Made by a program: the position numbers and the translations under genes
Part shown: piece after piece, positions 61,534 through 64,000 of the stretch
Numbering within the stretch: position 1 is the stretch's first letter
Layout: each line of letters begins with the position of its first letter
Source of the DNA: Chelatococcus caeni
Lineage (GTDB): Bacteria > Pseudomonadota > Alphaproteobacteria > Rhizobiales > Beijerinckiaceae
DNA length: 64,000 bases
Assembly (NCBI RefSeq): GCF_014196925.1
Contig: NZ_JACIEN010000005.1
Location: forward strand, 342,883-406,882
Direction: 5' to 3'
Notes under the pieces: model-generated
What the model saw: only the letters and a program-made list of their open reading frames with translations
Told to the model about the DNA's origin: nothing
Databases searched by the model: none

Positions 61534-62205
61534 TCAGACCGGCAGGCCCTCGATGGCGTAGACGCGGGCGGGAGCGCCGTCGGCCCCCGCGATCTTCAGC
61601 GGCGCGGCGCTGAAGAGGACGCGCCGCGAGGAGAGGGCGGCGGTGTTGACGACATATTCCACGAGGGTGACGCCGTTGCGCAGCAGCACGTCATGCGTGA
61701 CGTGCTGCTCGTCGGGCACCGTCTTGCCGTCGAGCAGCAGGCGGATGGGATAGTCCTGCGGGAAATCGACCGCCACGGCGCTCGGGCGGCGTTCCAGCAG
61801 CCATTCGGCGCTCGCCCGGCTGAGCCAGGGGGCCTCGGTCCAGAAGCTGCGCGTCGCGATATCGCGACGGCGGTCCCATTGGGCGGCGAGCAGCAGGATC
61901 TCGCCCTCGCCGCCGCCCGGATCGGCCGCGGCGAGCACGTCGGGCTCGATGGGGCTGTCCGGCGCGACCCCGGAAAGGTCGAAGACCCGCGCCGGCCCCA
62001 CGACGCGGGCCAGGTCCGTGTGCTCGATCGTCGGCGCGTCGGCGATGAAATGGGCCATGGCATCCACATGGGTGAAGCCATGGCAGGTGGTCGCGATCCG
62101 CGTGACGCGGAACTGATCGCCCTGGGCGATGTTGCCGGTCACGGAGATCTCCGGCTTCCAGCGGAAATGCGGCGCGATGGCCATGCTGAGGTCGACGACG
62201 CGCAT
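61534..62205 (-). CDS. cyclase-family (kynurenine formamidase-like) metal hydrolase
   Basis: This 223-residue protein of the cyclase/KynB superfamily has VVDLSMAIAPHFRWKP and a metal-binding HGFTHVDAMAHF in the position of the family's HGxTHxDxPxHF, and later AVDFPQDY and HVTHDVLLRNGVTLVEYV. Ala replaces the usual Pro in DAMAH. Members hydrolyse formamides, lactams or cyclic ureides. It lies inside the TRAP operon between the binding protein and small permease, so it probably processes the imported compound. ATG 62205 is chosen by homology; longer readings overlap the DctP gene. Confidence 0.85.
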   Translation of the reverse strand: MRVVDLSMAIAPHFRWKPEISVTGNIAQGDQFRVTRIATTCHGFTHVDAMAHFIADAPTIEHTDLARVVGPARVFDLSGVAPDSPIEPDVLAAADPGGGEGEILLLAAQWDRRRDIATRSFWTEAPWLSRASAEWLLERRPSAVAVDFPQDYPIRLLLDGKTVPDEQHVTHDVLLRNGVTLVEYVVNTAALSSRRVLFSAAPLKIAGADGAPARVYAIEGLPV

Positions 62206-62278
62206 GGGGAACCCTGTGGCAGCTTGAAACGAGGCGCGAACGATGGGTGCCCGGCCGCCGAGACGGCCGGGCGTGTCG

Positions 62279-63322
62279 TCAGGCGGCGGCGACGATGCGG
62301 TCGAGCAGGGCGGAGCCGAACTTCTCGACATAGTCCTTGCGGACCGGCTCCATGACGATGGCGGCGAAGGCGGCGCGGTCGGGATCCTCCACCGCCTCCA
62401 TGCCCTCCTGCTTCAGCGCGGCGAGCGCGGTCGCCTCGGTCTCCTCGTTCGCCGTGCGCAGGAGAACGGCGCATTCGCGCGCAGCCAGCGAGAGAATCTC
62501 GCGGTTCTTCTCGTCCATCGCCTCGAAGCTCGCCTTGTTGGTGATGAGCGGCGCCGTCGTGAAGGCGTGGCGGGTGAGGCTGACGTGCTTCTGCACCTCG
62601 TAGAACTTGGCGTTCAGGATGAGGGTGACGGGGTTCTCCTGGCCGTCGACGGAGCGCATCTCGAGCGCCGTGAACAGCTCGGTGAAGGCCATCGGCGTCG
62701 GCACGGCGCCGAGCAGCTGGAAGGCCTTGACGTGGGCCGGGTTCGGCGTCGTGCGGATCTTGAGGCCGGCAAGGTCGGCGGGCGTCCTCACCGGGCGGCG
62801 GCTGTTGGTGAGATTGCGCCAGCCGACTTCCCAGGTGGAGAGGGCGACGAGGCCGCTCTGCCCGAGCTCGGCCCGCATCTCGTCGCCGATCTCCCCGTCG
62901 AGGACCGCGGCCACGTGCTTGCGGTCGTTGAAGAGGAAGGGCAGGTCGAGCACGTTGAGCTTGGGCGCGAGGCCGGTGAAGAAGGGATTGCCGGTGAGCG
63001 CGATGTCGAGCGAGCCGCCACGCACGGCGTTGATCATGGTCGGGTCGCTGCCGAGCACGCCATTGGCGAAGACCTGGATTTCGAGCTCGCCCCCGGACCG
63101 CTCGCGCACCATCTCGGCGAAGCGCAGCGAGACCTTGTGCCAGTTGTCCGATTCAGGGTGCGGGTGGCCGAGACGCAGCTTGCGCGGCGCGGCACGCAAC
63201 GGGCTCGCGCCGAGGCCGAGGGCTGCGCCCGCAGCGGCCATTCCTGCGAGCACCTGCCGACGAGTGGTCATGGACGGAGTGGTCGTGGACCGGGCGATCA
63301 CGGACCGGGTGGTCACGGACAT
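62279..63322 (-). CDS. TRAP transporter substrate-binding protein (DctP)
   Basis: This 347-residue periplasmic binding protein has a Tat-type leader: TTRRQVLAGMAAAGAALGLG at about 19-38, before RAAPRKLRLGHPHPESDNWH. It has the DctP signature GGSLDIALTG and the carboxylate-binding Arg in LAGLKIRTTPNPAHVKAFQLLGA. GGAGGGAAG stands just before ATG 63322. It is the first gene of the TRAP/cyclase operon. A strong palindrome lies about 143 bp upstream. Confidence 0.92.
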   Translation of the reverse strand: MSVTTRSVIARSTTTPSMTTRRQVLAGMAAAGAALGLGASPLRAAPRKLRLGHPHPESDNWHKVSLRFAEMVRERSGGELEIQVFANGVLGSDPTMINAVRGGSLDIALTGNPFFTGLAPKLNVLDLPFLFNDRKHVAAVLDGEIGDEMRAELGQSGLVALSTWEVGWRNLTNSRRPVRTPADLAGLKIRTTPNPAHVKAFQLLGAVPTPMAFTELFTALEMRSVDGQENPVTLILNAKFYEVQKHVSLTRHAFTTAPLITNKASFEAMDEKNREILSLAARECAVLLRTANEETEATALAALKQEGMEAVEDPDRAAFAAIVMEPVRKDYVEKFGSALLDRIVAAA

Positions 63323-63464
63323 TGTCTTCCCTCCAACGTTGCGCGGGCCGTGAGGCGGGACCGGCCGGCGGATATCGAGCGTTTCCCATGCGGGGCCGGA
63401 GGATCTGCGCCCCCCTGACCGATCGGACCCGGTGACGCTAGCACCGCCTTAATTCGGCATCAAG

Positions 63465-63482
63465 TATTCTGCATACAGAATA
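63465..63482. promoter_or_regulatory. operator candidate TATTCTG-CATA-CAGAATA
   Basis: This perfect 7+7 inverted repeat with a four-base centre lies in an AT-rich island of the 585-bp space 63323-63907. It sits between the TRAP operon and the GntR gene whose end is seen at the window edge. FCD-type GntR regulators commonly bind ATTCTG/CAGAAT-like dyads of this size. It is the likely control site for the TRAP/cyclase genes. Between it and the repeat at 63731 I see no gene. Confidence 0.65.
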
Positions 63483-63730
63483 TAGAACGCGGATGGCGCG
63501 GTGCCTTGCACCGGTGCGGTGGCGCGCCTGGCATGGAATCGGGAGCGTCGACGGCGATGGGGAGGCGGAGCGCGGCGGCGAGGGGCAGGTACCGGGAGAG
63601 GTGCGCCCCGCAGCTGGCGTAGCCATCAGAGACGCGACCGCTCGGGCCGTCGGCCGTGCTCATCACGCGGCGTCGATCGGCGCGACGGCTGTCCGACCGA
63701 CGCGAATGGAAGGGGGATGAGACGCGCGAA

Positions 63731-63821
63731 CGTCATGGCCGGGCTTGTCCCGGCCATCCACGCCTTTCAGCCTGGTATCGGCGGTGCGGCGCGGATGCCC
63801 GCGACAAGCGCGGGCATGACG
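63731..63821. repeat. dispersed palindromic repeat, copy 2
   Basis: The ends CGTCATGGCCGGGCTTGTC and GACAAGCGCGGGCATGACG are inverted copies with two mismatches. Inside lie CCATCCACGCCTTTC and GGATGCCCGCG, also found in the copy at 31263-31414. The element folds into a long imperfect stem. Repeats of this design occur widely between genes in Rhizobiales genomes. Confidence 0.8.
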
Positions 63822-63907
63822 ACAGGAAAGGGCGCATTGTGTTGGCAGATCGGACCGGGTCCGACTTGCGATGACGAGCCTGACCGGGAGGGTTGAGGCT
63901 TCCGACC

Positions 63908-64000
63908 CTACGGGAGCGTCTGCCTGACGCGTTCCCAGCTGTTTCGCATGTGGTTTGCGAGGATTTTGGCGAGGCGGTCGGGGTCGCGGGCGGTGAGGGC
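63908..64000 (-). CDS. C-terminal end of a GntR-family (FCD) regulator, cut by the window edge
   Basis: The last 30 residues read ALTARDPDRLAKILANHMRN then SWERVRQTLP and a TAG stop. ARDPDRL...ANHMRNSW is the typical ending of FCD-domain GntR regulators, in which the final helix carries a metal-ligand His or lies next to it. It is on the same strand as the TRAP operon and upstream of it, so it is probably its regulator and a candidate to bind 63465-63482. Only the tail is visible, so the family call is from a short segment. Confidence 0.6.
   Translation of the reverse strand, partial: ALTARDPDRLAKILANHMRNSWERVRQTLP

Noticed and set aside
63323..63907. Coding sequence in the right-hand gap
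   Set aside because: Short frames on both strands are Arg/Ala/Gly-rich and overlap the palindromic operator and the dispersed repeat; none has a credible start or motif.

Overview
This window is GC-rich, densely coding DNA from an alphaproteobacterium, most likely a member of the Rhizobiales (Hyphomicrobiales). The indications are the base composition, the many ATGA stop/start overlaps, a carboxy(nor)spermidine-type polyamine pair, a nosR gene, abundant ABC, TRAP and LysR families, and two copies of a dispersed palindromic intergenic repeat of the kind common in that order. I see no rRNA, tRNA, insertion sequence, integrase or CRISPR array. The stretch reads as chromosomal DNA filled with uptake-plus-catabolism cassettes, each with its own regulator.

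Layout. 1-4768: 5' end of nosR (minus) with an FNR-type box, an FSR-family MFS exporter divergent from an AraC regulator, and an ABC-2 exporter closed by a strong terminator. 4810-5842: RES/Xre toxin-antitoxin pair. 5916-12250: a DUF3100 membrane pair with a beta-hydroxyacid dehydrogenase, an aldehyde dehydrogenase, a LysR regulator and an MmgE/PrpD protein. 12263-25682: hydratase, acyl-CoA dehydrogenase, LysR, CoA-transferase, a five-gene branched-chain-type ABC importer, aldehyde dehydrogenase, SDR, exported MBL hydrolase and a CitE-like lyase. Together these could take a branched acid or aldehyde to acyl-CoA and cleave it. 25688-31072: LacI regulator with a four-gene ABC importer on the minus strand.

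31561-41994: an acetoin/2,3-butanediol locus. It holds AcoR, a sigma-54 promoter, AcoX, AcoA, AcoB, AcoC, a butanediol-dehydrogenase-like SDR, an AcoR-like protein without an AAA+ domain, an acetaldehyde dehydrogenase and a DUF779 protein. No E3 subunit is encoded here. 41996-44027: LysR and a second exported MBL hydrolase, divergent. 44043-47558: beta-alanine:pyruvate-type aminotransferase, a GntR with two winged helices, and a C45 acyltransferase/amidohydrolase, linked by a shared motif. 47611-55962: peptide-type ABC importer with two paralogous binding proteins, a GntR regulator, a serine hydrolase and a fused double ATPase.

56085-58918: a small ORF, then carboxynorspermidine decarboxylase and dehydrogenase. 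59084-59713: a TRIC/UPF0126 membrane protein. 59729-64000: a TRAP transporter with an embedded cyclase-family hydrolase on the minus strand, a strong palindromic operator upstream, a repeat copy, and the C-terminal end of an FCD-type GntR regulator at the window edge. The best candidates for undescribed systems are the 12.3-25.7 kb acyl-CoA/lyase island, the C45 peptidase plus aminotransferase unit, and the DUF3100 cassette.
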